From Desulfonatronospira thiodismutans ASO3-1 (lineage in GTDB: Bacteria > Desulfobacterota > Desulfovibrionia > Desulfovibrionales > Desulfonatronovibrionaceae), in NCBI RefSeq assembly GCF_000174435.1, contig NZ_ACJN02000005.1, positions 47,822 through 111,821 of the forward strand: a stretch of 64,000 nucleotides of DNA. The letters run 5' to 3'. The notes beneath the pieces are model-generated. The model was not told where the DNA came from and searched no databases. It saw only the letters and a list, made by a program, of their open reading frames with translations. Shown here one piece after another: positions 1 to 7,573 of this stretch. Position 1 is the first letter of the stretch. Each line of letters begins with the position of its first letter. A program made the position numbers and the translations under genes.

Positions 1-408
1 AAATAATATCTTATTATATTGCTCTATATGTGATACCTCAGATTAAAACTTTCTGGTCATTAGCCCTGCCCTTAATCATATCCGTTAAGCTTTTTCTATC
101 CACAAACCACGCCAAATCTTGATCACCGTAGCGCAAATATATTGAACTAAATATAAATATAATTAGTTATTAATTAATAACTATATTTATTTTTTTCTTA
201 AATATTATCAATTTGATTGTAATTTAGCTAATTTTTATTTTAGACCCGTCCATGTCTATTACACTGGAAAGTAAAAAAATTGTTGCATATAAACGATTTT
301 TTTAAAAAACATGTATTTTATGACCAAGTTTGACATAAATCTTTCTATGATGTTTCAATTGTTTTAATAATCAAAACAATATAAAATTCATCATGGAAGG
401 AGTAATGT
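1..408. other. AT-rich intergenic region upstream of the split integrase
   Basis: No convincing gene is seen. The stretch is very AT-rich and carries a perfect 20-bp palindrome (164-183). A good ribosome binding site, AAGGAG at 397-402, precedes the ATG at 409. A TTGACA hexamer lies at 330-335, but no well-spaced -10 box follows it, so no promoter is called. Confidence 0.5.
164..183. repeat. Perfect 20-bp AT-rich palindrome
   Basis: The sequence TAGTTATTAATTAATAACTA equals its own reverse complement. It lies about 225 bp upstream of an integrase gene. It could be a dimeric regulator operator or an integrase/excisionase arm site, but AT-rich palindromes also arise by chance, so the function is open. 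Confidence 0.45.
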
Positions 409-826
409 ATGTCAGTAAAACTACTAAAACAAAACGAAGTAAACAAAATGGAGTGCCCTAAAGGAAAAGAAAAGCTGAAGATCCATGACCAAAAGTGCAG
501 GGGATTGATACTGGAGGTTAGACCTACAGGGATCAAGACATACTTTATGAGGTATAAGACGCTACGTGGACGCTATAAGCAAATAAAGCTCGGCAGAGCT
601 ACCGATCTGTCTGTGAATCAAGCCAGAAAGCTGGGACACAAGATACTTGGAGACGTGGCAATGGGGAAAGACCCGCAGCAAGAGAAGAAAGTGCTACAAA
701 ACGTGCCCACATTTGAAGAGTTCGTGTGGCATGAATATTTACCTTATATTGAATCATACAAAAAGTCCTGGAAAACAGATGTCATCTTGCTGCGTAATCA
801 TCTGATACCCAAATTTGGAGGCATGC
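409..826 (+). pseudogene. Tyrosine integrase, 5' part (split by IS21)
   Basis: This is the N-terminal part of a phage/island-type tyrosine integrase with a DUF4102-like arm-binding domain and the start of the core-binding domain. It aligns by eye along its whole length with the intact 394-aa integrase at 12118-13302. The reading frame is broken at 826/827 by the IS21 element and continues at 4222. Removing the IS and one copy of the CATGC duplication restores an uninterrupted frame through PKFGGMHMDQIKRD, which matches the corresponding region of the intact paralogue. The start ATG at 409 has AAGGAG seven bases upstream. With the catalytic domain separated, this piece should not be functional. 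Confidence 0.9.
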
Positions 827-866
827 TGTGAGCGCCAACCTGAATATGTCTTAATTATGCCGGTTT
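827..866. repeat. IS21 left terminal inverted repeat
   Basis: About 40 bp starting TGTGAGCGCCAACCTGAA pairs imperfectly with the reverse complement of 4183-4221. Both ends share TGT at the tip, AGCGCC shortly after it and GCCGGTTT at the inner edge. Confidence 0.85.
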
Positions 867-1022
867 GAAATTGTTTATATCTTATTCTTGTATCTTCTTC
901 TGAAAGAGAAAAGAAAAAATATTTTTTATTTTGTCTTCTTTTCTGTCCTTCTTTTTCTTCCTCTTCTTCTGTCTTGCCGTTACTGCCTTCTTTGCCTGTC
1001 TGAGGCAAAGGAGGGTAAGTTC

Positions 1023-1577
1023 TTGGGTCGCAAACAAAGCCAACAAGTTGTCTGCCTGCACTGTGGCGAAGCCTTTTGTCCTGACTATCGAAACAGGGGC
1101 AAGCAAAAATACTGCTCCAAAGTGCCTTGTCGGGCAGCCAGTAAGAAAGCCAGTCAAAAGGCCTGGCTGGATAAGCCTGAAAACAGGGATTATTTCCGGG
1201 GACCGGCCCATGTGGACAGGGTCCGGAACTGGAGAAAGCAAAATCCCGGATATGCCAGGCGCAAGACCACTGCTCCCAAGCAAACGTTACAAGATCACTG
1301 CCTCCCAAAAAGTGTTGAAAATCAACGTGTTGAGGAAACGTTACAAGATCACTGGATCACGCAACCATCTGTTATTATAGGACTAATCTCCTCCTTATGC
1401 GGGAGTGCGTTACAAGATGACATCGTCAGGGCCGCCCGACAGATGTACACCCTGGGCTGTGACGTCATCAACAACCCCAAAGGAGGATTTCATGTACCAA
1501 AAGTATCCGATTCATCCCCAGAGACTGCGCAAGGTTCCCAGACAGTTCAGCTGGGTGGACCACAGGCTGGTTCGTGA
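1023..1577 (+). CDS. Cys-rich (zinc-ribbon-like) IS21 accessory protein
   Basis: The gene encodes a basic protein of about 184 aa of unknown function. A cysteine cluster near the N-terminus (CLHC, then YCSKVPC about 20 residues later) looks like a zinc-binding knuckle. It is followed by basic repeats of the type RNWRKQNPGYARR, and a C-terminal segment contains GSALQDDI. I chose the TTG at 1023 because AAAGGAGGG lies at 1007-1015 and the frame upstream encodes only low-complexity hydrophobic sequence. A related cysteine plus NPDYxxxYRxxNPDY protein accompanies both RIT elements (20273-20698, 25362-25787), so this accessory family is shared by unrelated transposons. It may bind DNA or modulate transposition; that is inference. 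Confidence 0.65.
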   Translation: MGRKQSQQVVCLHCGEAFCPDYRNRGKQKYCSKVPCRAASKKASQKAWLDKPENRDYFRGPAHVDRVRNWRKQNPGYARRKTTAPKQTLQDHCLPKSVENQRVEETLQDHWITQPSVIIGLISSLCGSALQDDIVRAARQMYTLGCDVINNPKGGFHVPKVSDSSPETAQGSQTVQLGGPQAGS

Positions 1578-1881
1578 CGGTCATATTGAGAGGTTAAGCC
1601 ATGCTGCAGCAGCCTTGTACCTGTTCCTGGTGACCGTGGGCGATCAGCAGGGGCTTAGCTACTACTCCGACCCCATTGTCATGCAGCGCCTGGGAATGGA
1701 TGAAGTCACTTTGCAGCAGGCGCGCTTCAATCTGATCCAGGCTGATCTCATTGCCTGGAAGAAACCGCTTTATCAGGTTCTATCCATCCAGGTCCCACCC
1801 GTAAATCAGGCCAGGACAGCACAGGCCGGGCCTGTGCACTTCTCAGACGTTCTCAAAAAACTTGCCGGGGGTAACACATGA
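1492..1881 (+). CDS. Small winged-helix-like protein upstream of istA
   Basis: This protein of about 129 aa starts at ATG 1492 with an ideal AGGAGG at 1481-1486. Its stop overlaps the istA start as ATGA (1878-1881), so translation is probably coupled. The centre (residues about 25-90) reads like a winged-helix module: RDGHIERLSHAAAALYLFL, then a segment with YYSDPIVMQRLGMDE. I do not recognise a named family. Its position suggests a regulator or target-site accessory of the IS21 transposase. The gene overlaps the 3' end of the Cys-rich ORF in another frame. Confidence 0.7.
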   Translation: MYQKYPIHPQRLRKVPRQFSWVDHRLVRDGHIERLSHAAAALYLFLVTVGDQQGLSYYSDPIVMQRLGMDEVTLQQARFNLIQADLIAWKKPLYQVLSIQVPPVNQARTAQAGPVHFSDVLKKLAGGNT

Positions 1882-3299
1882 TTGATTATGAGCTTTATGC
1901 CAGAATAAAGCACTACCATGAACAAAAAGGACTTACCCCGGCCCAGATAGCAAAAGAACTGCAGCTGGATCCGCGTACAGTGGGCAAATGGCTCGAAGCA
2001 AAGCAGTTTCATCAAAGAAAGTCAGTAACAAGACCAAGCAAGCTTGATCCCTTCAAGGATACCATCGTCAGGATGCTGGAGGAGCACCCCTACACAGCCG
2101 TCCAGGTTTTGCGCAGCATCAAGGAGCAGGGCTATACAGGAGGCTCCTCCATTCTCAAGGAATACATAAGCAAAGTCAGGCCCAAAAGGTCCAGGGCCTT
2201 TTTAAGTCTGGCCTTTGCCCCAGGAGAGTGCGCCCAGGTTGACTGGGGAAATCACGGCTCCATCCAGGTGGGAGACAGCAGGCGCAATCTCAGCTTCTTT
2301 GTCATGGTCCTTTGCTACAGCAGGATGATGTATCTTGAGTTCACTGTCTCCCAAAGCATGGAGCACTTCCTGTCCTGTCATCAAAACGCCTTTGACGCAT
2401 TCGGGGCTGTTCCCAAAAAAATCATGGTGGACAACCTGAAATGTGCAGTGCTCAAGCACCCCTATGGCCAAAAACCGGTTCTAAATCCCAAATATCTTGA
2501 CTTTGCAAAGCACTGGGGTTTTGAGATCAGTGCCTGCGGAGTCAGAAAGCCCCATGAAAAAGGCCGGGTGGAGAATGCCATAGGTTATGTCAAAAAGAAC
2601 TTGCTGGCCGGACTTGAACTGCCGGATTACCGGGCCATCAACCATTATGCCCGCCACTGGTGCAGGGCAACAGCCAATGTACGTATCCATGCCCAGACCG
2701 GCAAGAAGCCGGTGGACATGCTTGAAGAAGAAAGAGAGCACCTTTTGCCCCTGCCTGTTAACACCTATGATATCGGAGTCGTAACCCAGGTCCGGGCCTC
2801 GTCGCAGTTCCGGATCACCCTGGAGTCCAACCGCTATTCCGTGCCAGCCAGGTACGCAGGCAAACGCCTGACCTTGAAGACTTATCCTGATCGCTTATGC
2901 ATCTATGACGGCAACAATCTTGTGGCCAGGCATATCCGCAGCTTTGACAAAAAAAGGGACATTGAAGACCCCGATCATGTCCAGGAGCTTATTGCCCAGC
3001 GCCGGGCAGCCAGGGATCAGCAATTGTTTTCCCGGTTCCTGGCTTTGTCCCCAAGAGCAAAGGATTATTACTTTGAGTTGGAGAAAAAGCACTTGAACAT
3101 CAAACACCATGTCCAGAAGATTGTAGCCTTAAGCGAAATCTATGGCTCTGAAGCCGTGTCCAGGGCCATGGACGACGCATTCACCTACAGTGCCTTCTCC
3201 TGTGAGTATGTAGCCAACATCCTGGAGCAAAGAGCCAGGACCATGCCCCGCACCAGGAGCCCTGCATCTGACCAGGCGAGAGGATCTGCTGGATATTGA
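1878..3299 (+). CDS. istA: IS21 transposase IstA
   Basis: The 473-aa DDE transposase catalyses strand cleavage and transfer of the IS21 element together with the ATPase IstB. The N-terminus holds a helix-turn-helix (about residues 18-40, PAQIAKELQLDPRTVGKWLE). The RNase H-like catalytic triad is visible as D122 (AQVDWG), D185 (IMVDNLK) and E232 (GRVENAIGYVKKN). The C-terminal part contains the beta-rich IstA segment with NRYSVPARY. Length is normal for the family and no lesion is seen. It overlaps the upstream gene by four bases, and istB begins 51 bp downstream, as expected for an IS21 operon. Confidence 0.96.
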   Translation: MIDYELYARIKHYHEQKGLTPAQIAKELQLDPRTVGKWLEAKQFHQRKSVTRPSKLDPFKDTIVRMLEEHPYTAVQVLRSIKEQGYTGGSSILKEYISKVRPKRSRAFLSLAFAPGECAQVDWGNHGSIQVGDSRRNLSFFVMVLCYSRMMYLEFTVSQSMEHFLSCHQNAFDAFGAVPKKIMVDNLKCAVLKHPYGQKPVLNPKYLDFAKHWGFEISACGVRKPHEKGRVENAIGYVKKNLLAGLELPDYRAINHYARHWCRATANVRIHAQTGKKPVDMLEEEREHLLPLPVNTYDIGVVTQVRASSQFRITLESNRYSVPARYAGKRLTLKTYPDRLCIYDGNNLVARHIRSFDKKRDIEDPDHVQELIAQRRAARDQQLFSRFLALSPRAKDYYFELEKKHLNIKHHVQKIVALSEIYGSEAVSRAMDDAFTYSAFSCEYVANILEQRARTMPRTRSPASDQARGSAGY

Positions 3300-3350
3300 A
3301 GTCAAAGACCCTGATCTAAGTATTTACGACAAACCCAAGGAGAAAAACCC

Positions 3351-4112
3351 ATGACCAACAAACACCAAAGCGAGGTGCACAGGCTGGAAGAAAATCTCCA
3401 GCTGCTCAAGCTGACCTGTATAAAAGAGCAGTACAGGCCGGCGGCTGACAAGGCTGCCAGGCAGAACTGGGATCATCTGGGCTATCTGGCCAGGCTGGTC
3501 CAGGCAGAAGCAGATGCCAGGCATGATCGCTCCATCCAACGCCGTATCAGGATGGCCCGTTTCCCAGGCATAAAAACCATGGAGAACTTCGACTGGACAT
3601 GGCCGACCAAGATCAACCGCCCGGCCATCCAAAACCTCTTTCGCCTTGGATTTATGAAGGACAAGGCCAACATAATAATCCTCGGAGGAGTAGGCCTGGG
3701 CAAGTCACACATAGCCACAGCCCTGGGTTACAGTGCATGCCTGGAAAAGTATTCTGTACTGTTTGCCACCACCATAGATGTCATAAACACCCTCTCGGCC
3801 GCACAGGCTGCACACAAGCTCAAAACAGAGCTCAAGAAATATGTAAGTCCTGAACTGCTCATTCTGGATGAGCTTGGCTACCTGCCCATAGACAAGCAAG
3901 GTGCAGACCTGCTCTTCCAGGTTATAAGCCAGCGCTACGAACAAAAATCAACCATCCTGACCACCAACAGAGCCTTCAAGAAATGGCCCGAGGTGTTCAA
4001 CAACGACAGCACCCTGACCTCAGCCATGTTGGACAGACTTCTGCACCATGCCGAAACCGTCCTCATTGAAGGCAAAAGCTATCGGATGAAAGACCAGGTT
4101 CAGGAACAATAG
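3351..4112 (+). CDS. istB: IS21 helper ATPase IstB
   Basis: The 253-aa AAA+ ATPase is a DnaC-like helper that assembles on target DNA and stimulates the IstA transposase. The Walker A motif GGVGLGKS lies at residues 112-119 and the Walker B motif LLILDELG at about 169-176; a sensor-type TTNRAF follows. The N-terminal IstB domain is present and the length matches the family. It is 51 bp downstream of istA on the same strand, and the right end of the IS lies about 110 bp beyond its stop. It appears intact, so the element may still move. Confidence 0.96.
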   Translation: MTNKHQSEVHRLEENLQLLKLTCIKEQYRPAADKAARQNWDHLGYLARLVQAEADARHDRSIQRRIRMARFPGIKTMENFDWTWPTKINRPAIQNLFRLGFMKDKANIIILGGVGLGKSHIATALGYSACLEKYSVLFATTIDVINTLSAAQAAHKLKTELKKYVSPELLILDELGYLPIDKQGADLLFQVISQRYEQKSTILTTNRAFKKWPEVFNNDSTLTSAMLDRLLHHAETVLIEGKSYRMKDQVQEQ

Positions 4113-4182
4113 CTCCGCATAGGCAACCGCCGGCATCAACCTTTATGTCTGGAGCTGGCGGTTGCTCCAAAACAACATTTTT

Positions 4183-4221
4183 AAACCGGCGTTTTATGGC
4201 ATCTTCAAGCCGGCGCTAACA
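4183..4221. repeat. IS21 right terminal inverted repeat
   Basis: This is the right end of the element, complementary to 827-866 with several mismatches and ending in AACA. The directly following CATGC (4222-4226) is the second copy of the target duplication. Confidence 0.85.
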
Positions 4222-4969
4222 CATGCACATGGACCAGATAAAAAGAGACCATATAATCAGCCTGCATCAACAATGTCTGCTTGCGGATTACAAACCTGCA
4301 ACTGCCAACAGGCTGGTCATTTTGCTACGCTACATTTTCAACCTGGCTCTAAAGTGGGATACAGCAGGTGTTCGGACGAATCCAACCAAAGAAGTCTCGT
4401 TAGCCGAAGAGAACAATCAGCGAGACAGATACCTGGATAAAAATGAACTGGACAGGCTCTGCAAGGCCTTGAAAGAAAGTGAGAACCCCTTATTAGAACC
4501 AATTATTTTAATGCTGCTACTGACCGGAGCCAGGAAAAGCGAAGTGCTCAAGGCAAAATGGCATAACTTCGATTTTGAAAGACGGACATGGCAAATTCCA
4601 GGAACAGACACCAAAACCGGAAAAACTCGAACAATACCTTTGTCTGATAGCGCTTTGGAAGTGCTGGATAAAATAAAATATGTAGATGGCTGTCCTTATG
4701 TTTTTCCAAACCCGGAGACCCAAAAGCCATTTACTTCCATTTTCAGGTCCTGGGATACAGCCAGGAAAAAAGCCGGGCTTGGAGAAGTACGGATACATGA
4801 TCTCAGGCACAGTTTTTCCAGCTTTCTGATCAACTCTGGCCGCAGCATATACGAGGTGGGCGAACTTTTGGGACATACCCAGATTAAAACAACCATGCGC
4901 TATGCTCATCTGGCCAACCAGACACTTTTGGATGCTGTAAACAGTGTCCCATTAAACAATGTAGCATAA
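4222..4969 (+). pseudogene. Tyrosine integrase, 3' part (catalytic domain, split by IS21)
   Basis: This is the continuation of the integrase begun at 409. It holds the end of the core-binding domain and the whole catalytic domain: LLLTGARKSE (catalytic Arg), a beta-turn Lys segment around TDTKTGKTR, IHDLRHSFSS (HxxR), LLGHTQ, and MRYAH with the nucleophilic Tyr. The frame is joined to 826 once the IS and one CATGC are removed. An internal ATG at 4223 could start a truncated protein with a full catalytic domain, but it would lack the arm-binding domain needed for normal att recognition. It is highly similar to 12118-13302. Confidence 0.9.
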
Positions 4970-5030
4970 TTTTTTGTAATAACCTGCATATATAAGGATA
5001 ACCAACAAAAAAAACGTAACCCATTCTTTA

Positions 5031-5066
5031 CATAAGAACGGGCACATTTTTTGTCCCGTTCTTATG
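5031..5066. terminator. Hairpin after the split integrase, probable terminator
   Basis: CATAAGAACGGG (5031-5042) pairs perfectly with CCCGTTCTTATG (5055-5066) around a T-rich loop. It lies 60 bp after the integrase stop. The oligo-T is in the loop rather than after the stem, so termination is plausible but not typical. Its 3' arm overlaps the outer stem of the next structured element. Confidence 0.5.
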
Positions 5067-5186
5067 GCGGCTGGTTCCATAAGTTGAACAGTGAAGCGTA
5101 ATACGCTCACTGTTCAACTTATGGAAATCACGGAGGCTGGAAGCCGGAGTGATAAGCCGCCATGATGGTCCTTCCATACCGTCATG
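5064..5186. ncRNA. Multi-hairpin structured element upstream of a recombinase
   Basis: An outer stem, ATGGCGGCT (5064-5072) with AGCCGCCAT (5155-5163), encloses a long hairpin at 5075-5126 whose first 20 bp pair perfectly. A second near-palindrome, CCATGATGG/CCGTCATGG (5159-5186), overlaps the outer stem. The element ends 24 bp before the ATG at 5211. It could be a structured 5' leader controlling the recombinase, or a DNA recombination or replication site that folds as single strand. No known RNA family is recognised. Confidence 0.45.
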
Positions 5187-5210
5187 GACAACCAAACAAG
5201 GAGAGTATCC

Positions 5211-6224
5211 ATGGGTAAGATCAGCAAATCAGAAGCCAGAAAAATTGCCAGCCACATTATAACACATACATCAAACAACACCCAGCAAACAAACGAACAT
5301 CTCTTTAAAATTTTTCACCGGATATACAAATATGGCAGCCTTCAAACCTATGCTCAAACTTTTAATCTGAAAAAGACCACATGGTACAAATACAAAGCTG
5401 CTTACCAATTCGGAGCTGCTTTGATGATTCGAAAATTATTAAGAGACGCTGACAAACTGGAAAAAACTGACAAGACCAAGGCTAAGTTATATAGGGAAGA
5501 GGCGTTGAGGCTTGGCGAAGAGCTTAAGAGCCTGTCTCCGGACTACGAAAAAAAACACAGACTTAATCATCCAGCACCAAGCAACCAAGCTAAACCTTAT
5601 ACCAAGAGTAAAATCGAAGGGAAACGCAAAGCTCTACGTGGACTGCCTACAAACTGGGTTGGCCGGCTCATCGATGAGCTCCCCATCCAGCACCAGAAGG
5701 CGGCCTTGGTCATGGCCTTAACAGGATGCAGGCCTGCAGAGTTGGAGAAGGGTGTATGGCTGGAGGCTGTGGACCATGACCATCTTAAGATTACTATAAA
5801 AGGTGCTAAATATATTAAAAATAAACAGGGGCAAAAGCAACGGGTTCTCAAGTTTGCACTCGAAGATGCGCACAGACTTTTCAATTTGGCCTACGAAGAA
5901 CCCCGCCTGGTTTGGATCAATAAAGAAGCCTTCAGAAAAGCCATCCGCCGGGCAGCAGGTAATCTTGGGTTCAAAGGAGTTTCTCCTTATTCCTTGAGGC
6001 ATCAGTTTTCAGCCAACCTAAAAAGAGAATCTGGGGAAAAATGGACACATGAGGACATGGCAAAAGCGCTTGGACATATTACGGACAGGTGCCAACAGTT
6101 TTACGGACACCCCAACCAAGCCAGGGGAAGAGGCAGTGGAATACTCAATGTCCAGGCTTCCAGCCAAATAAAATCAAATCGAGGTACGATACCAGAAAAA
6201 ACATCTGGCCCAAGGCTGAGTTGA
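5211..6224 (+). CDS. Tyrosine recombinase (integrase-like)
   Basis: This is a site-specific recombinase of the tyrosine family, about 337 aa. The C-terminal catalytic domain shows LTGCRPAELEKG (first Arg), a Lys-bearing strand near IKGAKYIKNKQGQ, YSLRHQFSANL (HxxR is SLRH here), ALGHITDR, and QQFYGH with the candidate nucleophilic Tyr. The N-terminal half is helical and basic. ATG 5211 is chosen over the upstream ATG 5184 because AAGGAG lies at 5199-5204. It sits between the split integrase and the replication genes, directly after an unusual chain of hairpins. It differs from the DUF4102-type integrases at 409 and 12118, so it may serve a separate role such as resolution of the replicated element. 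Confidence 0.8.
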   Translation: MGKISKSEARKIASHIITHTSNNTQQTNEHLFKIFHRIYKYGSLQTYAQTFNLKKTTWYKYKAAYQFGAALMIRKLLRDADKLEKTDKTKAKLYREEALRLGEELKSLSPDYEKKHRLNHPAPSNQAKPYTKSKIEGKRKALRGLPTNWVGRLIDELPIQHQKAALVMALTGCRPAELEKGVWLEAVDHDHLKITIKGAKYIKNKQGQKQRVLKFALEDAHRLFNLAYEEPRLVWINKEAFRKAIRRAAGNLGFKGVSPYSLRHQFSANLKRESGEKWTHEDMAKALGHITDRCQQFYGHPNQARGRGSGILNVQASSQIKSNRGTIPEKTSGPRLS

Positions 6225-6226
6225 AT

Positions 6227-7129
6227 TCATTTTGCCTTTTGAGGCCTGCCTGCCCCTTTTCTATACCCACCGTGTGATTTTCTTCTCTTGGTTGTGGCCA
6301 TGATCCATGCTTCCGCCAGCAAGATGTTTTTCTTTGCCAAACCAAGATCCCGTATAAAGCAATCATTTAGTTTTTCTCTTGGGATCTCTTCTGTCTCGTA
6401 GGTGCTTGGCGGACTAAGGATATGAACCAGGTCTTCTATACAATGTGGGTTAAGAGCATGGTTTTTTATATAGCTGTCAAGATATGGCAGCCTATTCATT
6501 ATTTCACCTAAATCATGCTCTTTTTTTATAATCTTTTTCGGGGCTGGAGCCCTGAAAAAATTATCATTGAAGAAATACAGCATATTGCCTGGGTCAGGCA
6601 TGAAATCTTGCAGCCGATCTCTAACCTCTGACTTTAAATGGACAATTTTACCATGGTCTTTGTTTTTTCCTCCCAAGATCCTGTATGCCCGCTGATACTC
6701 CAGCCGATTAAACTGAGGATTGTGTACATCACAAAACGGTGGTTTCTTCAGGTTCTCGGAACATACAGGCACAATTCTCCAGCATAGTGAACAGGTTATA
6801 AACTTATCAAAATAATTAAGACTGTTTAAATACTTGGATCTTGACTTGACCACATGCCCAGGCGGGCGAATAAACGGCAGTGCGCCGTAGAAAGCATTTA
6901 TGAATTCTTTTTCCTCTGGAGATGAACAGAGCCTGAACAAAAATCTTGTCTTCTTGGCAAGTCCATCCCAGGTAACATTATAGGGTATTTTTTCTGCTGT
7001 CATTCGCAGTGGAGGGTTATCGAATTTTGACACCTCACTGACAAGCCACCCCTTGACTCTTCCTGGCTGCAGCCCCTTGCATTGCTGTATCAATTCTTGC
7101 TCATAGTCAGATAACCATCTGCTATCCAT
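6227..7129 (-). CDS. Hypothetical protein with Cys cluster and basic GAGRP tail
   Basis: This protein of about 300 aa has no recognised family. ATG 7129 is preferred because GGAGGG lies at 7134-7139, although the frame opens further upstream. A putative zinc-binding cluster, CSLCWRIVPVC then CDVH, lies near the middle. The C-terminus is strongly basic and ends in GGYRKGAGRPQKAK, resembling an AT-hook-like or phage terminase-small-subunit-like GAGRP motif. It converges on the recombinase (2-bp gap) and is divergent from the Xis-like gene at 7237, sharing an intergenic region with an inverted repeat. DNA binding is likely, but the exact role is unknown. Confidence 0.65.
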   Translation of the reverse strand: MDSRWLSDYEQELIQQCKGLQPGRVKGWLVSEVSKFDNPPLRMTAEKIPYNVTWDGLAKKTRFLFRLCSSPEEKEFINAFYGALPFIRPPGHVVKSRSKYLNSLNYFDKFITCSLCWRIVPVCSENLKKPPFCDVHNPQFNRLEYQRAYRILGGKNKDHGKIVHLKSEVRDRLQDFMPDPGNMLYFFNDNFFRAPAPKKIIKKEHDLGEIMNRLPYLDSYIKNHALNPHCIEDLVHILSPPSTYETEEIPREKLNDCFIRDLGLAKKNILLAEAWIMATTKRRKSHGGYRKGAGRPQKAK

Positions 7130-7176
7130 TATTCCCTCCACAAAAATCAAGTGTAAAAAATATGCCTGATGACTTT

Positions 7177-7216
7177 TGATTAGTCAAGACTATATTTCAC
7201 TCAAAATAACTAATCA
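7177..7216. promoter_or_regulatory. Inverted repeat in the divergent promoter region
   Basis: TGATTAGT (7177-7184) and ACTAATCA (7209-7216) form an 8-bp inverted repeat between two divergent genes, 20 bp upstream of the Xis-like start. This is a plausible operator for the small helix-turn-helix protein. Confidence 0.45.
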
Positions 7217-7236
7217 TAAAAACACAGGAGGAAGTT

Positions 7237-7440
7237 ATGAGCAAAATCCTAAGAACAGAAGACATTGCAGAAATGCTTCGCACAACCACTGCTGCGGTGA
7301 GATGCCATATCTCCCGGCAAAAATGGGATGTGGTGCCCAAACCTTTTAAGCTGGGACGAAAATGGGCCTGGCTCTCGGAAGACGTCAATAACTGGTTAAA
7401 CGATCAAAAAAATCAAGGAGGGAAAAATTATGAAGTGTAA
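7237..7440 (+). CDS. AlpA/Xis-like helix-turn-helix regulator
   Basis: The 67-aa MerR-superfamily DNA-binding domain is of the type used by phage and satellite excisionases and AlpA activators. The helix-turn-helix is RTEDIAEMLRTTTAAVRCHI, followed by a wing with KPFKLGRKWAW and the end helix SEDVNNWLN. A strong AGGAGG lies 5 bp upstream. It precedes a leader ORF and the primase gene with overlapping translation, the same order (regulator then primase) found in P4-like satellites. It probably controls excision or transcription of the replication genes. Confidence 0.8.
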   Translation: MSKILRTEDIAEMLRTTTAAVRCHISRQKWDVVPKPFKLGRKWAWLSEDVNNWLNDQKNQGGKNYEV

Positions 7441-7573
7441 ATTAAAAAGGCTCAAAGTGGTGGTGGGGGCCACCGCTCTGAGCCGCAACGAAACGACCCT
7501 TGGGCTGAGTCATCTTTGTTATCCAAAAAATATCCACCTTCAAACCAAAAGTCAAGGAGGTGGATATGTATAA
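7430..7573 (+). CDS. 47-aa leader ORF overlapping both neighbours
   Basis: ATG 7430 has a strong AAGGAGGG at 7415-7422. It lies inside the last codons of the Xis-like gene, and the stop TAA (7571-7573) lies inside the start of the primase gene (ATG 7566). The peptide is basic at its N-terminus (MKCKLKRLKVVVGA) and matches nothing I know. A GC-rich hairpin (7449-7484) lies inside it. The overlaps at both ends and the hairpin suggest translational coupling or attenuation of primase expression rather than a catalytic protein. Confidence 0.5.
   Translation: MKCKLKRLKVVVGATALSRNETTLGLSHLCYPKNIHLQTKSQGGGYV
7449..7484 (+). promoter_or_regulatory. GC-rich hairpin inside the leader ORF
   Basis: GGCTCA...GTGG pairs with CCACCGCTCTGAGCC around a G-rich loop, giving a strong stem between the regulator and the primase. 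No poly-T follows, so it is more likely to affect translation or RNA stability than to terminate. Confidence 0.45.

Larger units (their letters stand above)
827..4221 (+). mobile_element. IS21-family insertion sequence with two extra genes
   Basis: This is a complete 3395-bp IS21-family element. It begins TGTGAGCGCC and ends in an imperfect inverted copy (TGTTAGCGCC read from the other end). It is flanked by the 5-bp direct repeat CATGC at 822-826 and 4222-4226. It contains istA and istB plus two upstream genes, a Cys-rich protein and a small helix-turn-helix-like protein, which are not part of the minimal IS21 plan. All four genes read rightward and are overlapping or closely spaced. The exact target duplication and the restored host frame suggest a fairly recent insertion. 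Confidence 0.93.

Noticed and set aside
931..1380. Plus-strand ORF rich in Phe/Leu at the start of the IS21 element
   Set aside because: It overlaps the better-supported Cys-rich gene in another frame and its N-terminus is translated homopolymer-like CT-rich DNA.
5031..5186. Integron attC site
   Set aside because: The hairpins do not show the required RYYYAAC/GTTRRRY core pair in the right places, and the neighbouring recombinase lacks a visible integron-integrase insert.
5803..5997. Small ORFs inside the recombinase gene
   Set aside because: They are shadows in other frames of a gene with clear catalytic motifs.
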